Of a stretch of 64,000 nucleotides of DNA, positions 44,947-55,930 are shown in pieces. The first letter of the stretch is position 1. Each line of letters begins with the position of its first letter. Position numbers and translations under genes: made by a program. A model generated the notes under the pieces. The model saw only the letters and a program-made list of their open reading frames with translations. It had not been told where the DNA came from and ran no database searches. This DNA comes from Antedon mediterranea (lineage: Eukaryota; Echinodermata; Crinoidea; Comatulida; Antedonidae). The stretch is from contig NC_092674.1 in NCBI RefSeq assembly GCF_964355755.1, forward strand, positions 13,275,001 through 13,339,000. The letters are read 5' to 3'.

Positions 44947-46619
44947 TGCAACTAAAACTTCTCTGTAGTCACAATAAAACCTCTGTATAAAACGCGTGCC
45001 GCTGTCCCACATGTGAACGTGACATGTACATTTGATTTACATATGAGTCAAGATATTCCATGGTGTTCCAATTTATTTTATGTACCCAAAAATCCGGGCG
45101 GTTTCCTCTAAACTGCACGAAATCACCGAAAAACAGCTATTTTTTGAGAATTTCTTATAAATTGACCGATTTTTATGGCTGTTTCGACATTGTAATGCCT
45201 AATTAAGTACCTACAATGTCATGTTATTTTTAATTTAAAAAAACTTTAAACGTCGTCGGCATTGATTTTTAAATTAGACAATTTGAAAATTGCCCTGTGT
45301 TAAAGAATAGGCTTGTGTTGCCAATTTGTTAAGATTTCTACATAAACGTTCATAACGTTTGACCTAGTTATCCGATGATATTGGCTGTTCCATCATGCAA
45401 AAGAAGCTAATCAATCAAGCTTTCTAATGACCTAAAGTAAAATAGTTAAGATACTTTGTCGACACAGCTCCTTTTTTGAAGCAGTGTTTTGGTTGATCAG
45501 TGACCGACTAGTGTTAAAGGAGAGGCGAAAATGTTCGAAGTCGCCAAACCTTTCCTTAGCGGTCAGAACGTAACGTTAAAACTAAAATGACAGTTGCTGA
45601 AAAACTACTTATCTAAAACGCTTTATTTTTTTACGAAATGTAAGAGTTATTATCCCTTATTTTTAATATGTTAAATGTATTTAAGATTAAGGTACAGGAT
45701 TCTTTATATAAGTAGTTTTAAAACACTTGGTTTATTTGAAAACCATCGGCGTGGCTTTGCCGTATTGGTGGACTCGTCCATTGTACTAATATGAATAGGA
45801 TTGTAGCACCTTTATATAAAACGTTGAATTTGACCTATACGGTTTCCATTTCTGTTTTCTAATGTAAAATTAAAATTATATTATTAGTATCTCTATGTAA
45901 TATATTCATATTGTACTGTACTAGTTAGCATCTACATACCGTTATACTGCACTTTGTTTTGGTGATTTTTTAATGAAATTGTATACACAGGGAGTTGGTA
46001 TACCATTGGTTCTACTAAAATTATTATTACTTTTATTTGTTTGTGCAATATTTGAAGATTGCTACAAAAATAGAAATAATTTAAATATAATATATTTAAC
46101 AGATTAAGTGTACGCACTATGCCTATGGAACAGATTACCTATCGGACGTAGTTTAGTATGACACATCTGATATTCTATTATTATAATTATTTTGTTTCAG
46201 TTATTGTAACGCACCGTGTTCTTTATATCTTTGATTGTATATTGTTTTTCAATAAGCGTGCGGAGGATTCAGGTAATTTCTCTTAGTAATAGTATTAAAG
46301 GGTGACACCACGGCTTTAAAATGTATATTGCTTATTATAAAATATAAACCTTTTAATCAACATTGGTAATAACCGTGCCTAATTTTAGACAGCACTCAGG
46401 CAAAAGTTAAGTAGCTTCTTAAAAAAAAGTTGTTCTATAAGACAATACTACAGTCTGTACGCGTGTGAAGTGGAACTAATTCGCCTTAAAATACTAGTTT
46501 TAAAATATCATAATTAATTAACCTTTTAAATACCTGATAATCAAAGATGTGCGCGCGTGCAAATTAACAAAATTGACTATTTATTTACTAAAGCTATAAT
46601 GATGTTTTCTATTCCAGAA
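44947..46619. other. No gene recognised
   Basis: AT-rich DNA; I find no exon with consistent splice signals, no tRNA and no long repeat. Confidence 0.4.
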
Positions 46620-46760
46620 ACTTTGTTGTTATGGGAACACAGTAAGTGATTGGTGTAGCTTCACACTAACGATATATTGAAACATTATATTAATTAGTCT
46701 CCTTTACATAAACTTTGGTCATATGCGACGATTTGAAATTCATATAGTTTTAGTATTGAT
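46620..46760 (+). repeat. Short copy of the duplicated gtggttggtgtaacttcac segment
   Basis: cacagtaagtgattggtgta, then gcttcacactaacgatat and attgaaacattata, match 5,600-5,720, 17,315-17,400 and 33,455-33,540. Here it occurs without the ankyrin exon or small ORF. Confidence 0.6.
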
Positions 46761-46814
46761 ATTATTACTGAGGTGTAGTAGTATGCCACATGTAATGTGG
46801 ATTGTTGAATATTG

Positions 46815-47310
46815 TAATGTATTGATGATAAAAAGTATATTATTATTGTCACCGAATTAGTCATGATATACGATGAATTTAAATCAGTTATAAGGTATAG
46901 TAGTATTATATCATTATTGTAACCGAATTAACATTGTTAAAGATTTATAGAATACAAATACTGGTACGTAATGTCCCACACTCTACACTAAACATGGCCA
47001 TGCTTTTAATACTGAACATTTTATTACATTGACAAGTCAGATTGTAATAATGTACTTTGTATCGAAACTATACTAAATGACCAAAAGGTGACATACACTT
47101 TTATCAAATCATATCCTGTTTTGTATCGTTGGATAGATATAAACTATGCAATTATTTTAACAATAATATTGTTTGTACATTATAAGTATGATGTAGTCAT
47201 TATTTGTTTATCATTGAAAGTGTAAAATGTTAGAATTGATCATGATCTTTGAAATTATAATCATGAATATTGTCTCAATGTTAATAGTTAAAGTAATCTT
47301 TTCTTTATTT
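46815..47310 (+). repeat. Segments repeated at 52.2-52.4 kb
   Basis: 46,820-46,890 (ttgatgataaaaagt, cgaattagtcatgatatacg) and 47,230-47,305 (tgatctttgaaattataatc) recur side by side at 52,220-52,370, so the later copy is a version with an internal deletion. Confidence 0.6.
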
Positions 47311-47647
47311 TATATTATTTATTTTATATGTCATTTGACCTAAGCCTAAATAATATGAAAGCAATATTTAGAAAATAATTAATATTATATATCTATAATC
47401 CGAATGTGGATATTGGTATAATATGAATAATTAAACGATTTTCTCTCTGGGCTTCCGCTTTAAGTGAAGACATTATTTTATTATGACCTACATTAGTAAC
47501 GTTCTACCGCTATTTTTATTGAAGATAATCATGTAACTACTAATCACCAGATGTAAACAACAAACGCAGCGCATTAGAGGTCATTTTTATCCGACGAAGA
47601 AGAACCCAAACCATCAACAGAGACGAAGGCGCCCATCAGACACGTGA
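47311..47647. other. No clear feature; possible 5' region of next exon
   Basis: The last 120 bases are slightly richer in GC than the surroundings and could be the 5' UTR of the exon at 47,648. No TATA-like element at a convincing distance. Confidence 0.25.
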
Positions 47648-47707
47648 ATGAACCTGTCATTTCTTCTGAAGGATCTGTCTGAGCAGGAAAGCGAAACTCC
47701 CAAGCAG
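47648..47707 (+). CDS. Possible first coding exon of an unknown gene
   Basis: An ATG begins a 20-codon frame (MNLSFLLKDLSEQESETPKQ) that runs straight into a gttagt donor after cag. The stretch is less AT-rich than its surroundings and mixes hydrophobic and polar residues like a genuine N-terminus. I cannot find the next exon within the window. It could equally be a chance ORF with a chance donor. Confidence 0.25.
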
Positions 47708-48189
47708 GTTAGTCTCACTAATTTTTTTTTCGAAAATAATTAATAAATTTCACATGCCTTACCGTTACATAAAATGCAGAGTGTAAATAATCTCCGCGAA
47801 GCCATAGTAATTATGTCATTAACATGCATACTAGTCTAGAACAAAAATCTGAAAAGAGGCCTAGAAATCAAGATAGGGGAAGTGGAATGCTACAGGCAGT
47901 CAACATAGCCAGATATCAATCCCTTCTGATCACTCTAAGCTTTGTTGACACAATGTTTTGCCTAGACTATACATCACTTCAAGTAGTCTTCTAATACTAA
48001 TATCGGTACGTGTAATTTTCACATGATATCACGATTTTCCGCTAGACAACATCGACCAAATTTGCTTCACTCGTAACATCTCATCCCCTCCCCTAAAAAC
48101 TCATGTCTACTATTCTGTTGTACCATATCATGATACATTTCAAACATTCTTGTTTTGAAGATGTCGATATCTTGTCGTCTCTGCTTATC
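47708..48189. other. No feature recognised
   Basis: Would be intron if the preceding exon is real; nothing else supported. Confidence 0.3.
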
Positions 48190-48365
48190 ATTACTGTCTC
48201 AAAATCCACGTCAACATTGGCAAATGGTGGGGTACCGCAGGTTTTGACTTATTTTTCTCTTTTCCATTTATATTTAATAAGAGTTTGCTCCGTTTATCCA
48301 GTAGGATTCACTCAGCTTTGTTGGCATGGTACTTCTATCACTGTGACCATACTTGAAATGAGTAT
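48190..48365 (+). pseudogene. Possible decayed reverse-transcriptase fragment
   Basis: The frame reads GGVPQVLTYFSLFHLYLI, like the VPQGS...GPLLF...YIN block of non-LTR polymerases with a gap. A diverged copy is at about 9,800-9,970. The match is short and imperfect, so this is tentative. Confidence 0.3.
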
Positions 48366-48884
48366 CTTGAATAACGAAATCAGCAACAGTTGGTCCCATA
48401 GAAATGAAAATTGGTTGCTTTTTAGTCGGCTGGAATTATATTGCTTTTATAGCCACAAAAATTGTAAGTACTCTGGTTTTCAGTGTCAACCACAAAAACA
48501 TCTACCCTTGCGCGTGTACTTTTCGCAGAAAATATTTGGACGTTTAGCTTAGCACAAAAATTCTGATTAAAAGTATAAATTCGCACTACATTGTGCTGCA
48601 TCGACGGTCGAAAATAACCGTTGAACAAAAGGTCATGTAGCTAGATCATTACGTAATCTTCAACACGCCCGTTAATTAATAGAACCATGGAGAAATAAGG
48701 TAGCTAACTTATTTCTCCATGATAGAACAAAAGAGTCTTAACACTATTATCGGGTCCTGAGTTGTATGTCCAACTTGTAAAGGAAATATAAAGTTGGTTG
48801 AGTATGTTTCAATGTTTCGGAAGCTTTTCTGTACTTGTTTATTTATAAACTGCGTCATCAGTTATTTTTCTCATATTGTACTTA
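48366..48884. other. No feature recognised
   Basis: Contains a short inverted pair around 48,683-48,722 (catggagaaataag and its complement ttatttctccatg), otherwise unremarkable. Confidence 0.4.
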
Positions 48885-49170
48885 ATTGATTTTAAATCAA
48901 TTGGAGCTCATCAGTTATATACATTATAATGATTCCAGATTTGACAAAATAATCAAAACTGATTACATTAAATGTTTTAATATTTACATAAACAATGGTA
49001 CGAAGACGTAAACTTATTGTGAGCTTCTGCATTTAAATTATATTATTAAGAGGTTAATTAGGTCTATTTCAAATAACAGTTCCGAATATTTGGATGTGTT
49101 GCTTATTCTCGAAATTGTCTTTTATTTCAAACTCACATAAACGGGCAATGAAATCTCCGTTATTAAACAC
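48885..49170 (+). repeat. Direct duplicate of 14.1 kb
   Basis: Partner of 14,075-14,370, same orientation, non-coding. Confidence 0.65.
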
Positions 49171-49214
49171 ATTATTTTAAGCTTATTCAGTATTATTTAA
49201 TAGTATTATTCAAT

Positions 49215-49287
<73 letters not shown>
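49215..49287. repeat. (TA)n microsatellite
   Basis: About 70 bases of uninterrupted alternating TA, followed by a pyrimidine-rich ttcttcttc run. Confidence 0.95.
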
Positions 49288-49292
<5 letters not shown>

Positions 49293-49852
49293 CCTTTTTC
49301 TTCTTCTTCTTTTTACTTGATTAGATAAAACATGTTAGTGAGAAAATGCCAATATTTTAGTTAACATTTATCATCTAATGATATTATTTTAAGTATACCC
49401 ACAAATTGCACTTTTTATGTATACTTAAATAGGTTGTTATTTTCGCATATTTGTTGCTGTTAAAATAATAAATATTACACTTCAAAAAACTTTCCAAAAA
49501 CAGTGGTACACACCAATGACAACAAAAAAGATGTGAAAACAAACTCTATTTTACGTTCTTGTCACTATTAATATTTTGAACGATTGAGTTGGAAGAAAAG
49601 GTGCGTTATGTGCAAAGGTAAAATAAAAAAAAGATATTTTAAAACCAATGTTACACTGTAAAAATGATTTCGGAAAAGACACAAATAAAGCATTAATCAG
49701 CAATTATCACTGTCTACTCATCAACCAAACTACTGCACCAAACGTGCCGCAAAGCAAATATTCAATTCACAGTCATTCATTTTTAATTTTGTTAAAAATA
49801 ATGTATGTATTATGAAAACATTTCTTCTGGTTTCGATTCGTATAATGATATA
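49288..49852. other. No feature recognised
   Basis: AT-rich sequence between the microsatellite and the left flank of the Penelope-like element. Confidence 0.35.
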
Positions 49853-51322
49853 AGACTAGTAGTTCTTTGATAGTAAACCAATAAAACTTACGTTGGCAAG
49901 ACAGTTTCGTCTAGCTGTCATCTTGACTTCTTCAGTTGCTATGATGCGTTATGTCTACGACTGGTCTACTTTCCATCCACTAGATGTTTTTGTTGTGTAG
50001 CCAGGGGACCAGTCGTCGTCAGAAGCTGATCGTAAATGTGAGATAGTTGGTGCGCGCCTTCGTCTCTATTCATCTTTGTATTTTTATTTTGCTTTCTTAT
50101 GCTGATGCTTTCTTTAATTTTACGTTTAAGCCAAACTTGTTCTTTGTGTAGTACCTCTATCTTATCCCAGTTAGGTATGTGGTTGTGTGTGGTCATATGG
50201 TCCGTGATCGCTGATTTATGTAAAATGGAGGACGAAACTTTCCGTGATGCACGCGTCTGTATGTTCTGTGTGTTTTCCTCAACATCTTTCTTGTGTTCTT
50301 TAATTTGGTTTTGAGTGCCCTACCCGTTTCCCCAATGTACACCATCTCACAGTTGGTGCAACCCACTTTGCAGACAACACCACAGGAATCCTCTTTGCAT
50401 GCTTTATCTTTCGGTCGGACGATTAAGTTTTTTATTTTGTTAGATGGTTTAAAGTATGTTCGTATGTTATATTTTTTAAATGTTCTCTTGATTTTCTCTG
50501 ACAGGCCTTGAATATAAATGGGATGGATATCGACCCTCTTATGTCTTCTGTTTCGGGGTGTGTGTCCGTTTTTTGTTTATCTTAGTTACGTTGTACCTTT
50601 CTAATCGTCCATGTAGGGTAGTTACATTGTTTAAGTGAAGTATGTATATTCTTAGTTTCGTTCTGTTTGTCTGTATTATTTGTGATTATCGTGTTACATC
50701 TGTGTAGAGTGTGCGGATAACGGATAACTTGTGTTGTAGAGGATGATGTGAGTTAAAGTCCAAGTATTGATTTGTGTGGGTGGCTTTCCTAAAAACTTTA
50801 GTGTTGATGTTGCCTTCCCCATCAACTAAAACTAGTGTATCCAAGAATGGGATAGAGTTGTCTGTTAAGGACATTTCTTCGCAAGTGAAATTAATGGCAT
50901 CATCGAAGTGTTGTAATAATGGTTGTGTCGCATCCTTGGGAATTATTGTTATAATGTCATCTACATACCTTTTCCATATCCTCGGTTTTATGTCGGTATG
51001 AGCTGTAGTTATTGCCTCATTTTCCAGCCATTCCATAAATAAATTCGCAACAATCAGAGAACATGGACTACCCATGGCCATACCTGAATTTTTCTGGTAG
51101 ATATCCCCTCTGAAATATGTGGTGTTGAGTACCAATTGAAGCAATTCCATAATGTCGTTGATATGTAACCACGTTCTCTCTGATAGTTGTTTATCACAGT
51201 GTAAGCGTTCTTCAGTTATTTTGAGAGACTTGTTGTCTGGTGTTTTGGTAAATAATGACACTACATCATAAGAGACCAATGTTTCATTTGGCTGTAACTA
51301 TCAAAGAACTACTTATATCATT
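49853..51322 (-). mobile_element. Penelope-like element with short inverted flanks
   Basis: The coding remnant (49,930-51,290) is bracketed by inverted copies of actatcaaagaactact plus tatatcatta: the left copy at about 49,850-49,880 in complement and the right copy at 51,297-51,325. Inverted terminal repeats around a truncated body are typical of Penelope-like elements. The 5' half (N-terminal region before the first RT motifs) is missing. Confidence 0.65.
49966..51290 (-). pseudogene. Penelope-like reverse transcriptase / GIY-YIG remnant
   Basis: Minus strand. RT part 51,290-50,686 is open: ETLVSYDVVSLFTKTP, MAMGSPCSLIVANLFMEWLE, then WKRYVDDI with the catalytic YVDD at 50,956-50,967, and FLDTLV further on. 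Stops and shifts follow; a Cys-containing GIY-YIG piece (VYIGETGRAL, about 50,310-50,345) is then visible, and a final open piece (50,196-49,966) with HNHIPNWDKIEVLH and WLKRKIKESISIR, the usual end of the nuclease domain. RT plus C-terminal GIY-YIG endonuclease defines this superfamily. The first catalytic aspartate (YDVVSLF) is also present, but breaks make the whole protein non-functional. Confidence 0.8.
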
Positions 51323-51536
51323 AATGTATGTATTTTTGTATATTATTGTAATATTCGATGTTTTTTTTTACTATTATAATGTCAATTATTATCCTATTGG
51401 AAATAAGGATTTAGGCGAAACCAGCCTAGTAATTTGAATTTCTACAGACGCCCATTAAATTGTAAAATTGTTATTATTTTTTTTAATCAAACTGAATTAT
51501 ATAGCACCTGTTATTAATAATATTTGTAACAATTAC

Positions 51537-51635
51537 ATTGTTTGGAAGATCAACTTTAGCACCTGCCTTGAGCAATATAGTGCAAACGGCTGTGTGGCCC
51601 TTTTCTGCAGCCGTATTTAAAGGTGACCATTCATT
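51537..51635 (-). pseudogene. Ankyrin-repeat exon (copy 5), splice site damaged
   Basis: A 99-base frame encodes SPLNTAAEKGHTAVCTILLK within one ankyrin repeat and stays open. The acceptor reads caa instead of cag and the donor is gtaatt instead of gtaagt. Residues at usually conserved positions have changed (TAAEKGHTA). It is likely no longer spliced. It lies just outside the Penelope-like element's inverted flank. Confidence 0.6.
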
Positions 51636-51889
51636 TTGAAATAATTACAAACATCATGTTATTGTAGTCTTCTACAAAAAGCTAATTAATATTGTATTTA
51701 AGTCAATTCTATGTGATCAAGAAAAATTATCTTAAAGGCCAGATGAGGGGAAAGAATTCCTATTAATCTTACATTCCAATATCTATATTTTCCCCTATGT
51801 TTCATAGTTGATGGGATTTTATTTGTAATTGGTCAGATGTTTTGCTCTACTCTGACGTAATTTATTCTTCATATTAAGTACATTATTGA
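51636..51889. other. No gene recognised
   Basis: The first 80 bases continue the intron similarity of other ankyrin copies; the rest is unremarkable. Confidence 0.4.
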
Positions 51890-52010
51890 GAACACTTTCG
51901 CATTCCAATTAGTTCTCGGGTGGGACTTGAACCCACGACCTCCAGATCGCTGATCTTTCGCTGATGACTAGTGGTTAGATTCAAGCCCAAAGTAAGCAGC
52001 GGGTACTGTA
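51890..52010 (-). repeat. tRNA-derived SINE relic
   Basis: Read on the minus strand, ggaggtcgtgggttcaagtc then ccacccgag forms a tRNA-like T arm with a good pol III B box (ggttcaagtcc). The preceding ccactagtcatcagcg part is like the anticodon side of the same SINE type. No complete cloverleaf. Confidence 0.55.
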
Positions 52011-52219
52011 CCAACAGGGTTGTAATTTTATTAAACAACTGTGGAGAGTAGGGCAAAACTCCATGACGCAAAGCTACTCCAAAGTAGTTTAATACAATTA
52101 CAACCCCCGATTTAATTTGTGTTACACAAGATTGTTGAAAATAAGCACTTTATTATCAGTCAAATTACACAATGTAATATCTATTCTTTTGTACACAAAT
52201 GTTGAAAATAGAGAGGCAT

Positions 52220-52370
52220 TTTAATTTATTGATGATAAAAAGTTTATTATTACTGTAACCGAATTAGTCATGATATACGATGAATTTAAATCAGGTATAT
52301 TAAATTAGAAGTAGTCGTGATCTTTGAAATTATAATCATGAATATTGTCCATGTTAATAATCTAAAGTAA
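52220..52370 (+). repeat. Partial copy of 46.8-47.3 kb repeat
   Basis: Joins the two similar segments listed at 46,815-47,310 with the middle missing. Confidence 0.55.
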
Positions 52371-52495
52371 TATTTTTTTTAATGACGTCACCTTTATACA
52401 ATAGGACACCGGTTTTTGTAGAGAGTTCGAAATAGAAATGGTTAGGTTAGTCAGTGTGTGCTCTAAATTGAGCTGTTTTTACTTCACAATATCAA

Positions 52496-52987
52496 TTTAA
52501 TTGGATCTACCAATTAGGTCAGCTGCTGTTGATTCCTTGTTTTAATGTACGCAGCTCTCACAACATACAGAAATTAAAAGAGTAAAATTAATGTTTAAAG
52601 TACTTCCTTTAATATGCACCATCCACAATAATGTCAACATTTGCAAAGTAATTCCAAAACAAAGTAAAATCCCAGAGATATCCAATAGTAATAAAGTGTA
52701 AATAATAAACTGTAGAGCTAGAGCTGGTAAAAGAAAAATAATGGCTGCGGTGCACTTGCACAGACCTGTACCCTTGCACAGGCAAACAACAACTGAACAG
52801 ATCAAAAGAAAATTAGGACAAAGGAAAACAAAGGAGAAACAGCACACTGTGCACACTTGGAAAATAATATGTAAATGAGAATGCAAATAAGAAAGTAACA
52901 GAATAAATGAATATTCATAGGGCAGAAACTTCTATAATAATAGGAAATAAAGCAATATAAAATAAATACATGCACTCTGCAGTAACA
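52496..52987 (-). repeat. BEL/Pao 3' LTR
   Basis: 492 bp. Read on the minus strand it starts TGTTACTGCAGAG. I count five substitutions and no indel against the other LTR, about 99 per cent identity, implying a fairly recent insertion. The far end (...ccaattaaa) lacks an obvious CA, so that boundary rests on the flanking atcaa repeat. Confidence 0.85.
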
Positions 52988-53198
52988 TGGCTCCCTCAAG
53001 GACGTAAACTAATTACATTAACATTGAAGTCCTTGTAAATTAAATATAAAAGTTCTTGTTGAAACATAACATATAAGTACACTCAAAAGTTCTAATGCAT
53101 ATCCAAGCAAAAAGTTCATATTAAAATAAACAAATTTCTTGATTCCATTTTCTCAATACGCATCAAACGGTTGGCTCCCTGACTGGGATTGGACCACT
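52988..53198 (-). other. BEL/Pao internal region between pol and 3' LTR
   Basis: About 210 bases of AT-rich sequence ending at the LTR in gagggagccatg (minus strand), a weak purine-rich tract. Confidence 0.5.
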
Positions 53199-53968
53199 TC
53201 AAGAATCACTAGCCACTAACAATATCAACTTGTGAATAGGTCGTTCGTAATGACCACTCTGATGACGAAGTTTGACCTTCCATACGAGATCATCCTTGCT
53301 CTTCATCACTTCCACAATTCGACCAAGCTTCCAATCATTGCGTGGTGCATTTTCATCCTTGATGATAACTATGTCACCTACACAAAAATTCCTTCTAGTG
53401 ACGTTCCACGTTTGTCTGGTTTGAAGAGTGGTGAGATACTCGTTACGCCACCGATGCCAAAACTGATTGGCCATAAACTGGACCCGCCGCCATCTCCTTC
53501 GGCAATATATATCACTTGCCTGGAATTCGCCTGGTGGTGGTAACAGAATATTTGACTTCATTGTCAACAAGTGATTCGGTGTGAGTGCTTCTGGAGCTGT
53601 AGGATCTGAAAGATTGTTTACAGTTAACGGACGTAAATTTACAATACTCTGTACCTCACAAAAAAATGTGCGAAAAGTTTCGTCACACAGATGATCTCCA
53701 CAGCTATTCAATAATTGTGTCAACGCACTGCGCACAGTCCTTATTTGACGCTCCCATACGCCTCCCATGTGACTTGCTGTGGGAAAATTAAGTATCCATC
53801 TACATTGCTGGTCACGTAGAAAGTTTTGCACTTTACAGAACTCGTTGATCGCCCCAACAAAATGTGTTCCCTGGTCCGATCGCATCTGGTATACTGGACC
53901 TCTTATGCTTAAGAAACGTCGTAAGGCGTTTATGAATGAATTTGTTTCTAGTGAGTTGACTGATTCAA
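53199..53968 (-). pseudogene. BEL/Pao integrase C-terminal half
   Basis: The open minus frame starts inside the integrase core (NSFINALRRF), has RSDQGTHFVGAI (second catalytic Asp) and HMGGVWERQIRTVR (catalytic Glu), then NHLLTMKSNILLPPPGEFQA and the C-terminal domain with WKLGRIVEV and RPIHKLILL, ending at a stop at 53,199. This is the conserved end of BEL/Pao polyproteins (integrase followed by the DUF5641-type region). The first catalytic Asp and the zinc-binding domain are missing because a non-LTR element occupies the upstream side. Confidence 0.85.
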
Positions 53969-55930
53969 GATTTATTTATTTATTTCGTTTTCTTTTAGTA
54001 GGGTAGCCCTCTCTGTAATAAAATAAAACTGCTCTTCCGAGGGGCCCTACGGCACATTTAAACAAAATTTGAAAACAACTTAAACTAAACTTAAACTAAA
54101 ACTTAAACTAAAACTAAACTTCAATGCATGTTCTCATTATTATTATACTTTTATACCATATTTAAATATATTTCACTGGAACCATCCTAGACCACCGGCA
54201 ACAATAAATGAATCTTAACAAGTGATTTAAAACGGTTATAATTGTTTTGTTTTCTTAATTCATAAGGTAGGCCATTCCAGAGTGAACTTCCATAATAAAC
54301 AAAACTACGTTTGTATATTTTGAGGTTACATCTGGGCAAATACAACAGATTATTTTCATAGTTTCTGGTTTGAATATTGTGTACACTACTAATATATTGC
54401 AAAACATCACATAAGTATGAAGGTACAGATTCTTGTAAACATATAAATATTGTACAAATTGTATGATATTCAATTCTTGTCTTAATTGTTAGCCAACCTA
54501 AATCATAATGCATTTGTCTAACAGGAGTTCGAATATCAGCACCTAGTGTTAATCGTGCAGCTCTATTTTGTACCCTTTGCAATTTTAAAATATGGGCGTT
54601 TGAACCAGTACCCCAGACTGTTGAACAATAGTCAATATGTGATAAAAATAGAGCATTGTATAATCTTTTAATAATTTTAAGAGATGTAAAACTTTTCAAT
54701 CTATAAAATAGATGTAGAATTGTTGATAGTTTTGCACATATAGAATCAATATGTACTTTCCATGAGAGTTGTTCATCAAATGTAAGTCCCAAATATTTAA
54801 ACGTTTCAACTTTCTCATCTCAATCGGAATGTTATCAAAAATTACTGTTTCATCTGTTGTTTTATTAACACGTGCATGAGTACCAAAAAGCATGTATTTG
54901 GTTTTATCAATGTTTAGAGTTAATTTATGTTTATCTAACCATTGTTTTACATTTTCCAACTGTTCAGTTAAAACTGTTGTAAGCTCTTCATTTGATTTAC
55001 ATGCATAAAAAAGCGCAGTGTCGTCTGCATAGAGGACTGTTTTACAAATCCCATCAACACTATCATGTAAATCATTTATGTATAAAATAAACAACAAAGG
55101 GCCAAGAATTGAGCCTTGTGGTACCCCATAGTTGACATTTAAAATTTCAGATTTTTTTCCATTAAAATTAACAAATTGTTTGCGATTTTTTAAATAATTA
55201 CTGAACCATGCAAGCTCAGTGTTTATCATTCCAAAGGTGCATAATTTACGTAATAAAATATCGTGGTCTACCGTATCAAACGCCTTTTTTAGGTCAAGAA
55301 AAATTGCTCCAGTTACCAAGCCATTATCAATATTTTTATATATATAATTGCATACATCTATCAGTGTAGTAGAAGTTGAATGTAACGACCTAAAACCAGA
55401 TTGATTTTTACATAATAAATTAAACTCATTTATATGATTCATAACTTGATTATGGATGCATCTTTCAAAAACTTTCATAACAATAGGTATAACAGATATT
55501 GGACGGTAGTTGTTAAGTTTATGTTTACATCCTCCTTTATAAAGCGGAGTAACCTTAGCACATTTCCATTCACTTGGAATAACACCAGATCTTAATGACC
55601 AGTTAAACAAAAAGGCAAGACTTTGAGAAATTTGTGAAGATGCAATTTTAAGTAACCTAGCGGAAATCCCATCAATTCCAGTAGCTTTTCCAATTTCTAA
55701 CTTTTCCAACAAAGCTTCAATTTCATTTTCATTAATATCTTTAAAGTTGAAACGTTGTTGAAATTGTGATAACGATTCAACGGTAATATCGTTTTGGTTG
55801 TCATTAAAATGGGATGCAAGTTCATTAGAAATTGAACAAAAATATTTATTAAAATGATTAGCAATATCAGTTGGATTGTTTATTTCATTACCGTTTACAT
55901 TGAGAGTTGTTTTAGTTTGTTTCTTTTTAC
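53969..55930 (-). mobile_element. Truncated CR1/Jockey-type element inside the BEL/Pao element
   Basis: Reads on the same strand as its host element. The 3' end is a short (AAAT)n tail (complement at about 53,969-53,984). The 5' end is truncated at about 55,905-55,935, directly against gag. Because 3 kb or more of pol is missing, insertion was either accompanied by target deletion or happened in an already deleted copy. Confidence 0.75.
54187..55930 (-). pseudogene. Non-LTR reverse transcriptase (CR1/Jockey type), frameshifted
   Basis: From about 55,930 the minus frame is open through the finger and palm: KATGIDGISARLLK, NNYRPISVIPIVMKVFERCI, FLDLKKAFDTVDHDILLRKL (first catalytic Asp), YGVPQGSILGPLLFILYIND, and VLYADDTALFY (catalytic YADD, about 55,027). 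Near 54,815 a frameshift moves the rest (GLTFDEQLSWKVHIDSIC to WNGLPYELR) into a second frame ending at 54,187. Endonuclease and N-terminal parts are missing through 5' truncation, which is usual for this class. Confidence 0.85.

Noticed and set aside
51890-52010. tRNA gene
   Set aside because: Only the T-arm half is convincing; no acceptor-stem pairing or clear A box, so it is called a SINE relic.
52542-52886. 114-codon hydrophobic frame found twice (also at 58,193-58,537)
   Set aside because: Both copies are the LTR of the BEL/Pao element read in one frame; duplication explains the repeat, not coding.
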